Assembly (NCBI GenBank): GCA_902774295.1
Contig: CACYHP010000007.1
Coordinates: 1-56,776, forward strand
Source of the DNA: an uncultured Bacteroidia bacterium
GTDB taxonomy: Bacteria; Bacteroidota; Bacteroidia; Bacteroidales; F082
Reading direction: 5' to 3'
DNA length: 56,776 nt
Shown: positions 40,712 to 49,271 of the stretch, piece by piece
Layout: each line of letters opens with the position of its first letter
How positions within the stretch are numbered: the first letter of the stretch is position 1
Notes under the pieces: generated by a model
What the model saw: only the letters and a program-made list of their open reading frames with translations
What the model was told of the DNA's origin: nothing
Database searches by the model: none
Program-made: the position numbers and the translations under genes

Positions 40712-42286
40712 ATGAAAAAGCTATTATTCCTTTTACTGAGCTTGATTGTCACTTTGTCTGGCATGTCTCAGTACGGTTTTAAGACTTACATTCCGACAGA
40801 AGACGGTGCTTTCCGTGAAGGGAAACATGTCGTTGAGACAAGCGATCACGGCTTCATCATCAGCTTGGAAGCACAAGACAAATACAAAAATGAGATTTTG
40901 GTCAGATTGTCGTCCGAAGGTGCGGTGTCAAATAAACTTGTTTTTCAAATTGACGGCAAAAACCTTAAATATTGTGGACTGTTCCACCATCCAGAAAACG
41001 AGGAGGAATATCTGGCTGTGGCGACATTAGACGAGGGTAACACACCAGACACCTATATCCAAAAAGAGCTGGCATTTGTCAAACTTGATGCGGATCTGAA
41101 TATCCTAAGCCAAACGGTGTATGATTTCGGAGATGATTATGTCAGATTATCAACAGTTACAAGAACGCCATTTTTGATATTGGAAGACGACGGAACGATT
41201 ACGATGGCGACATCGTGCCAGAAAACTGACTGTTACTGCTACTTGTTCGCTAGTTTTACAAACGACGGTTTGATATTGAAACAGAGAGATTCGGAAATCT
41301 TTCCTGGTCCGGCCCCAAAAATGTTGAATTCTTTCTCAAAAAAGAGGACAGATGGCAGTTTCGGGATGATATTGTCTGATAATGCATCCGGAGACTATTT
41401 TTGCGAGGCGGACACTGCGTTTAATATTACCAGGATTGGCAGGCTATTGCTTCTTCCAATTAGAGTGGTTGAAAACCAACAGCTAAACGTGACAGATTCC
41501 ACATACTATTACATGTTTCCTCAAGGAACTGTTGAGTATCTGAACGACAGTGTTTCGCTCGTTACGACAGGTGGTAGATACGTTAAGCATATAGGTAATG
41601 AAAATGGATGGTTCAATTTTTTAGCTACACTTGATGACAGCCTGAATGTTTTGAGTAACGATATTTGGGACATCGGGAAGGAGGTTCAGAATCATTCGAC
41701 AACTGCCTTATCGGCAAGAGACAAAGCTATCGCCGTTACTAACGATGCAATATTCCATTGCGGCGTGGTGGGAATAAAGGACCATGGGCACCATAGCGGT
41801 CATGGAGTTCAAGCGTCAACAATAACAGTTAGCAAGTTCGACAAGGAACTTAACCTTATATGGCGCAGATATTATGGTGGGGATGGCTTTTTTTACGACA
41901 TAAATATCATACATTCTACAGCAGATGGTGGATGCATTATGACCGGTATTTATTCAAAACTTGTTGGTTGCAATTTTCACTCTTACATCCTCAAGGTCGA
42001 CGAAAACGGCTACGATGCCATTGGCGAGAACGCGGAGAGTGTGGCGAAACCGTATTTCTGCTATCCCAACCCCGCGAAAGACAACATCTACATCGAGCTT
42101 TCACCCGATGCCGACTGCCAATCAGTTGAATTGTACACCCTCGACGGCCGCCTTGTTGTAGAGACGTGCCATGGCGCGTCTCAGCAAACAACCATCAACG
42201 TTGAAAACCTCAACGCCGGAGTTTATATCTTGAAAATCAAAATGGCGGATGGCAAGGAATTTTCAGAAAGAATCGTGAAACAATAA
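40712..42286 (+). CDS. T9SS-secreted protein with beta-propeller-like body
   Basis: A 524-residue secreted protein: signal peptide (1-19, ending GMSQ), a ~420-residue body of repeated beta-strands with D-G and W motifs suggestive of a propeller (KLDADLNILSQTVYDFGDD, SKFDKELNLIWRRYYGG), and a C-terminal T9SS type A sorting domain (YPNPAKDNIYIEL, VELYTLDGRLV, GVYILKIKMADGKEF). Unlike the giant T9SS proteins it has no PLGSGL partner. Substrate unknown. Confidence 0.85.
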   Translation: MKKLLFLLLSLIVTLSGMSQYGFKTYIPTEDGAFREGKHVVETSDHGFIISLEAQDKYKNEILVRLSSEGAVSNKLVFQIDGKNLKYCGLFHHPENEEEYLAVATLDEGNTPDTYIQKELAFVKLDADLNILSQTVYDFGDDYVRLSTVTRTPFLILEDDGTITMATSCQKTDCYCYLFASFTNDGLILKQRDSEIFPGPAPKMLNSFSKKRTDGSFGMILSDNASGDYFCEADTAFNITRIGRLLLLPIRVVENQQLNVTDSTYYYMFPQGTVEYLNDSVSLVTTGGRYVKHIGNENGWFNFLATLDDSLNVLSNDIWDIGKEVQNHSTTALSARDKAIAVTNDAIFHCGVVGIKDHGHHSGHGVQASTITVSKFDKELNLIWRRYYGGDGFFYDINIIHSTADGGCIMTGIYSKLVGCNFHSYILKVDENGYDAIGENAESVAKPYFCYPNPAKDNIYIELSPDADCQSVELYTLDGRLVVETCHGASQQTTINVENLNAGVYILKIKMADGKEFSERIVKQ

Positions 42287-42344
42287 AATGAGATTCCTCG
42301 TCTTACGGCTCGGAATGACAACGGAACCCTGAAGAAGGGAACTT

Positions 42345-42408
42345 CATGGCGGCGGCATTAAAGCCATTAAGGGCATTAACGGCGTTAAAGCCATTAAGGC
42401 TGCCGCCA
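42345..42408. repeat. CATTAA-type hairpin repeat
   Basis: Arms atggcggcggcattaa (42345) and ttaaggctgccgccat (42408) enclose further CCATTAAGGGCATTAACGGC units. The same family as 28511-28568, here between a T9SS gene and a lipoprotein gene. A remnant of the GTCATTTCGA family lies at about 42291-42320. Confidence 0.75.
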
Positions 42409-42432
42409 TAATGATAAACAAACAAAATTGCC

Positions 42433-43824
42433 ATGAAAAAACTCCTGTTATTCTCTATTCTCTTAACTACTATGGCCTGTTCGCACAAGCCGGACATCGA
42501 GGTCATCGTCACAGCAAACACCAACCTGTGCCCGAACTGCTACAACGAATACCGCTTCCTCGACAGCATAAGCGAGGATTGCAACCTGCATCTGCTGTTC
42601 GAGACAACAAACCCAAACGAGGCGCAAAAGTTTTCAGACAAATTCCTGAAAATCAGCCGCAATTACGACATCATTTGCGATGACACTTTGTTTAAATCGT
42701 TGTCGCACAACATCTTTCCGTGGCTGTATCTTTACAAAGACGGCGAACTTGTTTTTGATGCCGAACTAAATCAAAGCAAAAAATGGATTCCTGTTTTAAA
42801 AAAACTTCAAAACGCTGGCTCCTTTGGACTGTTTACGGCCAAGTTGCCCGATGATGTGGTTTTATCGGAACAAAACAGATGTATCTCGTTGAAAGACAAG
42901 TATGTAATGATGGATTTCTCCTATCATGAATTGCATCTTTTCGATAAAAATTTCAAACACATTTTCAGTCAGGACTTCTCGAAAGCCGATATTGAAAAGC
43001 TTTATCTCGATATTTTCGGAGACAAGAAGACTTTGAGAGAGGTTGGCAGATATTCCGACCAAATTAGGCCGTATATCCCCGATTTCGGCAAGATAAAAAT
43101 CGACAACGGCTGCGTTTTTCACGACACGCTGTTTCTGCTGATAAATGTGAATTACACGGAAACGTATTTCAACGAGGAGCATCAGGACTCAACTGTCAGG
43201 ATTTTGAATGAGACTGCCATCGTCGGGCTGGATAAGAATCTGGAAATCAAAGAGGTTTATCCTTTTCGCTTCCGCGACTCGTTGCATTTCAACGATTTCG
43301 AAGTCTGTGCATGGCAGAACTGCATGTTTTTAATCAAAGACTGGGATAATATCGTTTTGGGCGTTTCGCAGAAAGAAAAAAGCGAGAAACGGATTCTTTG
43401 CCGAATGGAGCGACGCGATGGAGAAATCAGGTTCAAGTCGTTGGTTGACAATGCCTTTATTCCTGAATTTAACGAAAAACACGGTCTCGGGACGAGCCTT
43501 TGTCTCATCAAAATCGACAGCCAGAACGCTTATTTCAATGCGGCGCCTGTCATAACGAATTATGAAAACGGGAACCAGATTGAGCTGCCATTCCCGAACG
43601 AAAACGCTCATTTCGACTTGAGGCACGGCATCGCTGAATCCGACTTCGTCCTTGCCGACGCCGTTCATAAATCAGACGGAGATTTTCTCCTATCTTATTA
43701 CTGGAAAAAGGACAGGAAGCTGAGCCTCATCGACAGCTCCGGCAGTCTGATTTGGACTATTCATCTTCCGAAGAGCTGTGAAAAGGTTTATCTGGTTAAT
43801 GAAGATTGGGTGGTTTTGTTTTGA
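42433..43824 (+). CDS. Lipoprotein with thioredoxin-like amino-terminal domain
   Basis: A 463-residue exported lipoprotein (lipobox TMAC, Cys16). Residues ~22-125 look thioredoxin-like: strand EVIVTANTN, redox pair CPNC (~34-37), then a PWLYLYKDGELVF segment with a cis-proline-type position. The remaining ~330 residues are beta-rich without a recognised motif and could be a six-bladed propeller as in BF3164-type lipoproteins. A role in disulfide or peptide handling of the secreted proteins upstream is speculation. Confidence 0.65.
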   Translation: MKKLLLFSILLTTMACSHKPDIEVIVTANTNLCPNCYNEYRFLDSISEDCNLHLLFETTNPNEAQKFSDKFLKISRNYDIICDDTLFKSLSHNIFPWLYLYKDGELVFDAELNQSKKWIPVLKKLQNAGSFGLFTAKLPDDVVLSEQNRCISLKDKYVMMDFSYHELHLFDKNFKHIFSQDFSKADIEKLYLDIFGDKKTLREVGRYSDQIRPYIPDFGKIKIDNGCVFHDTLFLLINVNYTETYFNEEHQDSTVRILNETAIVGLDKNLEIKEVYPFRFRDSLHFNDFEVCAWQNCMFLIKDWDNIVLGVSQKEKSEKRILCRMERRDGEIRFKSLVDNAFIPEFNEKHGLGTSLCLIKIDSQNAYFNAAPVITNYENGNQIELPFPNENAHFDLRHGIAESDFVLADAVHKSDGDFLLSYYWKKDRKLSLIDSSGSLIWTIHLPKSCEKVYLVNEDWVVLF

Positions 43825-43842
43825 CAAATAATATTTAGACAG

Positions 43843-43916
43843 CATTAACAAGATTTACAAGTTATCTGGTCGTCCAAAATCCTGTTAATCTTGTTAATCC
43901 TGTCTAATATAAAACC
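43843..43916. terminator. Inverted-repeat terminator with ATTAACAAG units
   Basis: TTAGACAGCATTAACAAGAT pairs with ATCTTGTTAATCCTGTCTAA across ~30 bases between two convergent genes. The unit GATTAACAGGATTAACAAG is a widespread intergenic repeat in Bacteroidota. Confidence 0.65.
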
Positions 43917-43939
43917 TGTCTGTCCAAAGACAGCTTGTC

Positions 43940-45166
43940 TTAGAACGCCATTATCGATTTCTTGATTCTGTCGATAGCGTCCATCAATTCGGCTTCGGTG
44001 ATCACTAAAGGTGGAGCGAAGCGGATGATGTGCTGGTGGGTCGGCTTGGCGAGGACGCCGTTGTCGCGCATCTTCAAGCAGACATCCCATGCCTCTTTGC
44101 CGTTCATAGGTTTGATAATGACTGCGTTCAAGAGACCTTTGCCGCGCACCTTCTGAATCATCGGGTGGTTGATCTTCATGATTTCCTCACGGAAAATCTT
44201 GCCAAGACGCTCAGCGTTCTCCATCAGGTGTTCGTCTTTGATGACCTGCAATGCAGCGATAGACACTCTTGCCGCCACTGGGTTGCCGCCGAATGTTGAG
44301 CCGTGCTCACCCGGTTTGATGTTCATCATGATGTAGTCGTCGCAAAGCACTGCCGACACTGGCACCACGCCGCCGCCGAGAGCCTTACCGAGGATAAGGA
44401 TGTCAGGACGCACGCCTTCGTGGTCGCAAGCAAGCATCTTACCTGTACGGGCGATACCGCACTGCACCTCGTCGGCCATGAACAAAACATTGTATTTCTT
44501 GCAGATGTCGTAGCATTTCTTCAGATAACCCTCATCCGGGACGTAAACGCCAGCCTCACCCTGGATAGGCTCCAACAGGAAACCTGCGATCTTCTTGCCG
44601 TCCTTGGCGAGAACCTTCTCCAATGCGTCAGGGTCGTTGTAAGGGATGCGGATGAAACCAGGTGTCAGAGGACCGTAGTTTGCGTATGAGTCAGGGTCGT
44701 TCGACATGGTGATGATGGTAATGGTGCGGCCGTGGAAGTTGCCTTCGCAGCACACGATGGTCACCTCGTCATTCGGGATGCCCTTGCAGACAGTGCCCCA
44801 ACGACGTGCGAGCTTCAGAGCTGTCTCGTCAGCCTCAGCGCCGGTGTTCATCGGCAAAACCTTGTCATAGCCGAAATATTCTGTAACATACTTTTCCCAT
44901 GGACCGAGAGCGTCGTTGTAGAATGCACGTGAGCTCAGAGTGAGTTTCTCAGCCTGCTCAGCCATAGCCTTGAGGATTGCCGGATGGCAGTGACCCTGGT
45001 TGACAGCTGAATATGCCGACAAAAAGTCGTAATATTCCTTGCCTTCCACGTCCCAAACTTTTGCGCCTTTACCCTTGGCGAGGACTACCGGAAGCGGATG
45101 ATAGTTATGGGCGCCATATCTGGCTTCCATTTCCATGAAATCTTTTGAAGTCATTTTTTCTGACAT
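43940..45166 (-). CDS. rocD: Ornithine--oxo-acid transaminase
   Basis: A 408-residue PLP-dependent class III aminotransferase converting ornithine and 2-oxoglutarate to glutamate semialdehyde and glutamate. Hallmarks are [16 protein letters not shown] (~110), [16 protein letters not shown] (~145), [14 protein letters not shown] (~235) and the PLP lysine in ILGKALGGG (~262), followed by [10 protein letters not shown]. The -7 box TAATTTTG is at 45224-45231 on the minus strand. It stands alone between a terminator and a repeat array. Confidence 0.93.
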   Translation of the reverse strand: MSEKMTSKDFMEMEARYGAHNYHPLPVVLAKGKGAKVWDVEGKEYYDFLSAYSAVNQGHCHPAILKAMAEQAEKLTLSSRAFYNDALGPWEKYVTEYFGYDKVLPMNTGAEADETALKLARRWGTVCKGIPNDEVTIVCCEGNFHGRTITIITMSNDPDSYANYGPLTPGFIRIPYNDPDALEKVLAKDGKKIAGFLLEPIQGEAGVYVPDEGYLKKCYDICKKYNVLFMADEVQCGIARTGKMLACDHEGVRPDILILGKALGGGVVPVSAVLCDDYIMMNIKPGEHGSTFGGNPVAARVSIAALQVIKDEHLMENAERLGKIFREEIMKINHPMIQKVRGKGLLNAVIIKPMNGKEAWDVCLKMRDNGVLAKPTHQHIIRFAPPLVITEAELMDAIDRIKKSIMAF

Positions 45167-45271
45167 AAAATCCTAATTTTTATAGTTATTATTAAATTGA
45201 TTTAGAAATATTCAAACAATCCACAAAATTAACGAAAATAATTGATGATATTACATTTTTCTGAAAAATTA

Positions 45272-45352
45272 TTTTAGCTATTAGCCGACAGCCACTAGCC
45301 ATTAGCTTTGGACTACACAAATATTGGCTAATGGCTAATAGCTAATGGCTTT
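45272..45352. repeat. Heptamer array, AGCTAATGGC type
   Basis: Units CTATTAGCCGACAGCCACTA (45274 onwards) face complementary GGCTAATGGCTAATAGCTAA units (45326-45352), forming a large imperfect stem between the divergent rocD and yicC genes. Confidence 0.65.
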
Positions 45353-45370
45353 AAAACTCCAAAAAATGCA

Positions 45371-45398
45371 TTGACAATAATACTTTTTATTATCTTTG
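45371..45398 (+). promoter_or_regulatory. Promoter of yicC
   Basis: TTGACA at 45371-45376 and TATCTTTG at 45391-45398 (14-bp spacer), 16 bp before the ATG. Confidence 0.65.
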
Positions 45399-45414
45399 CA
45401 AAAAAATTTGAAAG

Positions 45415-46284
45415 ATGATTCGTTCGATGACAGGCTACGGCAAAGCCGAGCAGATTTTTAAGACAAACAATATCTCTGTCGAGATTAAGACATTGAACAG
45501 CAAACAGTTAGACCTTATCGTGAAGCTTCCGCAGGAGCTCAAGGCCAACGAGTTTGAGTATCGTAACGAGATTGCGGCACGCCTGCAACGCGGTAAAGTC
45601 GACGTGATGATAACCATCACCAACACCGATGTGGCGCAAAACACCCATATCGAGAAGGAGGTCGTGGCATCGTACCTCGAGCAGATTAACAGCATCTCAA
45701 AAGAATATAACATCCCGGAGTCGAAAGACGTGGCGGCGATAGTGTTCCGCATGCCGGGCATCTTCGTGTCGCCGGATCAGGACTACGACGAGGATTTTCT
45801 TGAAAAGATAAAGGAGACATTGCTGCAAGCCATAGCAATGACTGATGATTTCAGAGTCAAGGAAGGTGCCATTTTGAAAAAGGATTTGCTGAAGCGTGTC
45901 GACTTGATTCTCGGATATCTCGGCGAGGTGGAGCCTTTCGAACAGAATCGTCATGAGAACATCAAAGGCCGTCTGATGAAGAATCTGCAGGAGCTCACCA
46001 GCGGCGAATACGACGAAAACCGCTTCGAGCAAGAGCTCATCTTTTATCTTGAAAAGCTCGATATCACTGAGGAAAAGGTGCGCCTCCGCAAACACTGCGA
46101 CTATTTCAAGGAGACCATCGACGAGGAAGGCGCCGGCAAGAAACTCGGCTTCATAGCACAAGAGATGGGACGCGAAATAAACACCCTCGGCTCAAAGGCC
46201 AACGACGCTGACATTCAACGCCTTGTCGTTAAGATGAAAGATGAGCTGGAAAAGATAAAAGAACAATTGTTTAATATTCTGTAG
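45415..46284 (+). CDS. YicC-family endoribonuclease
   Basis: A 289-residue protein of the YicC family (YicC_N then DUF1732), endoribonucleases involved in sRNA turnover in E. coli. Hallmarks are MIRSMTGYGKAEQIFKTNNI at the start, SVEIKTLNSKQLDL, and the C-terminal HCDYFKETIDEEGAGKKLGF and EMGREINTLGSKANDADI. The length is normal for the family. nadD follows after a repeat array; gmk, often between them in this phylum, is absent here. Confidence 0.94.
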   Translation: MIRSMTGYGKAEQIFKTNNISVEIKTLNSKQLDLIVKLPQELKANEFEYRNEIAARLQRGKVDVMITITNTDVAQNTHIEKEVVASYLEQINSISKEYNIPESKDVAAIVFRMPGIFVSPDQDYDEDFLEKIKETLLQAIAMTDDFRVKEGAILKKDLLKRVDLILGYLGEVEPFEQNRHENIKGRLMKNLQELTSGEYDENRFEQELIFYLEKLDITEEKVRLRKHCDYFKETIDEEGAGKKLGFIAQEMGREINTLGSKANDADIQRLVVKMKDELEKIKEQLFNIL

Positions 46285-46364
46285 TCTTTAGTCGTTAGTC
46301 TTTAGACTTTAGTATTAAATATGCTATGAATAAAGACTAAAAACTAAAGACTAAAAACTAAAGA
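46284..46364. repeat. Heptamer array, CTTTAGT type
   Basis: GTCTTTAGTCGTTAGTCTTT (46284 onwards) faces AAAGACTAAAAACTAAAGAC units (46330-46364). The array uses the same heptamer as 20876-20954 and occupies the space between yicC and nadD. Confidence 0.7.
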
Positions 46365-46366
46365 CT

Positions 46367-46951
46367 ATGAAAACGAAAATCGGGTTATTTTTCGGGTCAT
46401 TCAACCCTATTCACAACGGCCACCTGATGCTCGCGAATTACCTCGCGGAGTACGGTGACATGGATGAGATTTGGTTTGTGGTGTCGCCGCAGAACCCGTT
46501 CAAGGACAAGAAGTCGCTGCTTGCCGACCGTCATCGCATGTATATGGTGGAGATGGCGATCAAAGACGACGAGCGTTTTCATGTGTGCGACATCGAGTTT
46601 TACATGCCGCAGCCGTCGTACACCATCGACACCTTGACAAGATTGGCGGAGCATCATCCGAACACCGATTTTTACCTTATCTGTGGCATGGACAGCCTCG
46701 AGAGCTTCCCGAAATGGAAGAACTACGAGATGATTTTAAAATATCACCACCTTCTCGTTTACCCGCGTAAAGGCTACAGCAACAACGAGTTAGCAAATCA
46801 TCCTTCCGTAAAAGTCATCAACGCGCCAGAGATAGAGATTTCCTCGACATTCATCCGTGACGCCATCGCTGACGGCAAAGACGTGCGCTATTTCATGCCG
46901 AAAGAGGTGTACAAATACATTATCGACATGCATTTTTACGAAAAGAAATAA
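46367..46951 (+). CDS. nadD: Nicotinate-nucleotide adenylyltransferase
   Basis: A 194-residue enzyme of NAD synthesis joining nicotinate mononucleotide and ATP. The nucleotidyltransferase motif LFFGSFNPIHNGHLMLA is at ~7-23, VSPQNPFKDK near 39, and the second motif ISSTFIRDAI near 163. Its ATG sits 2 bp after the heptamer array, so expression may depend on the yicC promoter. Confidence 0.94.
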   Translation: MKTKIGLFFGSFNPIHNGHLMLANYLAEYGDMDEIWFVVSPQNPFKDKKSLLADRHRMYMVEMAIKDDERFHVCDIEFYMPQPSYTIDTLTRLAEHHPNTDFYLICGMDSLESFPKWKNYEMILKYHHLLVYPRKGYSNNELANHPSVKVINAPEIEISSTFIRDAIADGKDVRYFMPKEVYKYIIDMHFYEKK

Positions 46952-46956
46952 AAAAA

Positions 46957-46985
46957 GGAACCATCTCTTGAGCGGAGATGGTTCC
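46957..46985. other. Perfect 11-bp hairpin after nadD
   Basis: GGAACCATCTC, loop ttgagcg, GAGATGGTTCC. It is preceded by seven A and followed by caaaaaccaaaatttATG, the same design as the repeats at 22774, 23306 and 24049 (A-run, hairpin, A/C-rich stretch, ATG). The rest of 46986-47167 shows no gene. Confidence 0.6.
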
Positions 46986-47167
46986 CAGAACCAAAAACCA
47001 AAATTTATGAAACCTTTTACGAACAATGTAAATTCCCTGGATGGGGAACTATGGATGTACATTGTTACGCGTTGCAAAAATACACATTTTTTTGACATAA
47101 TGGAGTTTTTTTGTAAAAAAATTTTAAGATTTCTTGCAAAAAAATGAAATTTATGTTAAAAATCACT

Positions 47168-47225
47168 AATACTGAATGATTTAAGATTGCATTATATTCA
47201 GTATTTTTTATTTTTTATATATTTG
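47168..47225 (+). promoter_or_regulatory. Inverted repeat and promoter of the response regulator gene
   Basis: AATACTGAAT (47168-47177) and its complement ATTCAGTATT (47196-47205) are 28 bp apart centre to centre. The -7 box TATATTTG is at 47218-47225, so the second arm reaches the -33 area. It could be an operator, perhaps for the response regulator itself. Confidence 0.5.
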
Positions 47226-47258
47226 CAGTTCAAATTACCATTTTAAAACAAACTAAAC

Positions 47259-47948
47259 ATGTTAGACCTTAAAATCCTATTAGCGGAGCAGGACAAGGAT
47301 TTGGCTTCGATTACAAAAAACTACCTTGTATCGAGTGGTTATCCCACTCAGATATGCCTCAACGGGGAGACGGCTTTACAACATTTTCGAAAGGAACAGT
47401 TCGACTTTGTGCTCATCGACATTGACATCACCTCCATCAGCGGACTGGACTTAGCGAAGGAGATTCGCCACAAAAACAGGTTTGTACCTATCGTCTTTAT
47501 CGGCATCAAGCCTCATCAGACCGAGATAATCAGGGCGTTTAACGCCGGTGCCGATGACTTTATCTCACGTCCCTTCAGTATGGAAGAACTCGGTCTTCGT
47601 ATCAGAGCTATTCAAAAACGAGCAAAAAACCTTGAAAACAAGCAGCATTACTTCACTGTCGGAGGCTGTACCTTAGACACCTTACATAATGTGCTGACAT
47701 GCAACGGAAAGGAGAAACGGCTGACAACCAAGGAGTTAGACCTTTTGTATCTTTTATTTGAATACAAAAACCGTGTTGTGGAAAGGCCTCTGGCTTTGAA
47801 ACGCGTGTGGCATTCCGACAATTATTTCAACGCACGAAACATGGATGTGTACGTGAAACGGCTGCGTAAGCTTTTATGTGAAGACCCCAGCGTGAAGCTT
47901 GAAAACGTGCATGGCGTAGGCTACAAGCTCGTCATCGAGGCAGTATAA
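47259..47948 (+). CDS. OmpR/PhoB-type response regulator with degenerate receiver
   Basis: A 229-residue regulator resembling Bacteroides RprY: receiver domain 1-118 and winged-helix DNA-binding domain ~128-227 (LTTKELDLLYLLFEYKNRVV, MDVYVKRLRKLL, VHGVGYKLVI). The phosphoacceptor Asp54 is present (LIDIDIT), but the acidic partner pair is E10-Q11, the switch Thr position is Gly82 (VFIGIK) and the invariant Lys is Arg104 (ISRPF). No histidine kinase gene is adjacent. It may work without classical phosphorylation. Confidence 0.9.
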   Translation: MLDLKILLAEQDKDLASITKNYLVSSGYPTQICLNGETALQHFRKEQFDFVLIDIDITSISGLDLAKEIRHKNRFVPIVFIGIKPHQTEIIRAFNAGADDFISRPFSMEELGLRIRAIQKRAKNLENKQHYFTVGGCTLDTLHNVLTCNGKEKRLTTKELDLLYLLFEYKNRVVERPLALKRVWHSDNYFNARNMDVYVKRLRKLLCEDPSVKLENVHGVGYKLVIEAV

Positions 47949-47950
47949 AA

Positions 47951-49207
47951 CTATCGGTCACGGTATGATGAGCATGGGAACCGCAGGTTGTTTTCAAGTT
48001 CCAAAACCGGTATGTTGATAGATGCCGGAGCTAATGCCATGCTATTGTCTTTCAACAGTTTCCAGAAGACATCGGAGTTAGGACCTTTGTCGGTATTTGT
48101 CAGGACGATGATGGTGCGGTCGTTCTTTTTGTCGAACATGAAGAAGGAACGATAGCCTTTCCACCATCCATAATGATAGTAACAGTCGGGATATTTGCGC
48201 GAGATGCGCCATCCGAAACCGTAGTTGTCCTTTCTCTTTGAATACTTTGGACTTCCCGGCACAAAAGCCTCAGCCTGGATAGAGTCGGGAACAAACAATC
48301 CATAATCGATGGCGACCTTGAAACGGTACATGTCCTCGACGTTGGAAAACATGATTTTATCGCCTTTGACGCCGTTGAGATACTCGTTTTGCGCCTGACG
48401 AGGGCGACGGCGACCGACATAATATCCCTGAACACAGTTCGGGAGATACAACGAGACCATTGTGTCGGTAGGCATGTCGTAAATATATGAATCATGCATG
48501 CCGACGGCGTCGAAGACGTCGTCGCGCATGAAATCGACGAAGCTCTTGCCCGAGACACGCTCCACTATGCTCGCCAATAAAGCGTAGTTCACATTGCAGT
48601 AATGGAAACCGTTGTCAGGCTTGAAATACGGGTCAGGTTTGTATTTGATATAGTAGTCGATCATGTCGCTGTTAGTAAACGGAATCTTCTTGTTTGGCCA
48701 ATGATTATCAGCCAACGTCTCATAACGCGACAGCCCTGAACGGTGCGTCAGAAGCATTCTTATAGTGATGCCATCGTACGGAAACTCAGGGATATAAGTC
48801 TTTATATCTACATCATAATCAATGAGTTGACGGCTTTTGAGAATCATTATAGCCTCAGCGGTGAACATCTTCGAGACAGAGCTGAGTTGATACACATCGT
48901 CGACGGTCAAATCACCTTTCTTCTTCTTCAAATCGCGCACACCATACGCCTTCTCAAGGACTATCCTACCCTTCTCGGCATATAAAATCGTGCCGTTGAA
49001 AGTGGTTTTTTTCTTCAGATTTTGGAATGATTTGTCAATCTGCGCAGCTTTTTTGTCAAGATAAGGCTTGTCTAAGTCATTGAATATCATATCAATATCA
49101 ACGACCGGCCATGACTGCACTTCTTCTACTGTATATTGCTTTTCATCTTTCGACGAACAGGAAATCAAAAATAAGGATACTATAAAAAATAAAAGTAGCT
49201 TTCTCAT
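47951..49207 (-). CDS. Lipoprotein serine hydrolase (beta-lactamase family)
   Basis: A 418-residue exported lipoprotein (lipobox LISC, Cys17) of the class C beta-lactamase/serine hydrolase family. The active-site motif SVSKMFTA (S-x-x-K) is near residue 110, the YxN motif in HYCNVNYAL near 203, and a C-terminal HYGWWKGYRSF near 350 in place of the HxG motif. Likely a cell-wall or peptide hydrolase and not a true beta-lactamase. The -7 box TATATTTG is at 49227-49234 on the minus strand. It converges with the response regulator 2 bp away. Confidence 0.88.
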   Translation of the reverse strand: MRKLLLFFIVSLFLISCSSKDEKQYTVEEVQSWPVVDIDMIFNDLDKPYLDKKAAQIDKSFQNLKKKTTFNGTILYAEKGRIVLEKAYGVRDLKKKKGDLTVDDVYQLSSVSKMFTAEAIMILKSRQLIDYDVDIKTYIPEFPYDGITIRMLLTHRSGLSRYETLADNHWPNKKIPFTNSDMIDYYIKYKPDPYFKPDNGFHYCNVNYALLASIVERVSGKSFVDFMRDDVFDAVGMHDSYIYDMPTDTMVSLYLPNCVQGYYVGRRRPRQAQNEYLNGVKGDKIMFSNVEDMYRFKVAIDYGLFVPDSIQAEAFVPGSPKYSKRKDNYGFGWRISRKYPDCYYHYGWWKGYRSFFMFDKKNDRTIIVLTNTDKGPNSDVFWKLLKDNSMALAPASINIPVLELENNLRFPCSSYRDR

Positions 49208-49226
49208 CTTTTGAAAAAATATCCCG

Positions 49227-49253
49227 CAAATATAGTAAATTTTTGTAATTTTG
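49227..49253. promoter_or_regulatory. Divergent promoters of the serine hydrolase and DEAD helicase genes
   Basis: TATATTTG on the minus strand (49227-49234) and TAATTTTG on the plus strand (49246-49253), 11 bp apart. Confidence 0.6.
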
Positions 49254-49271
49254 CGCCATCAATTTCAATAT

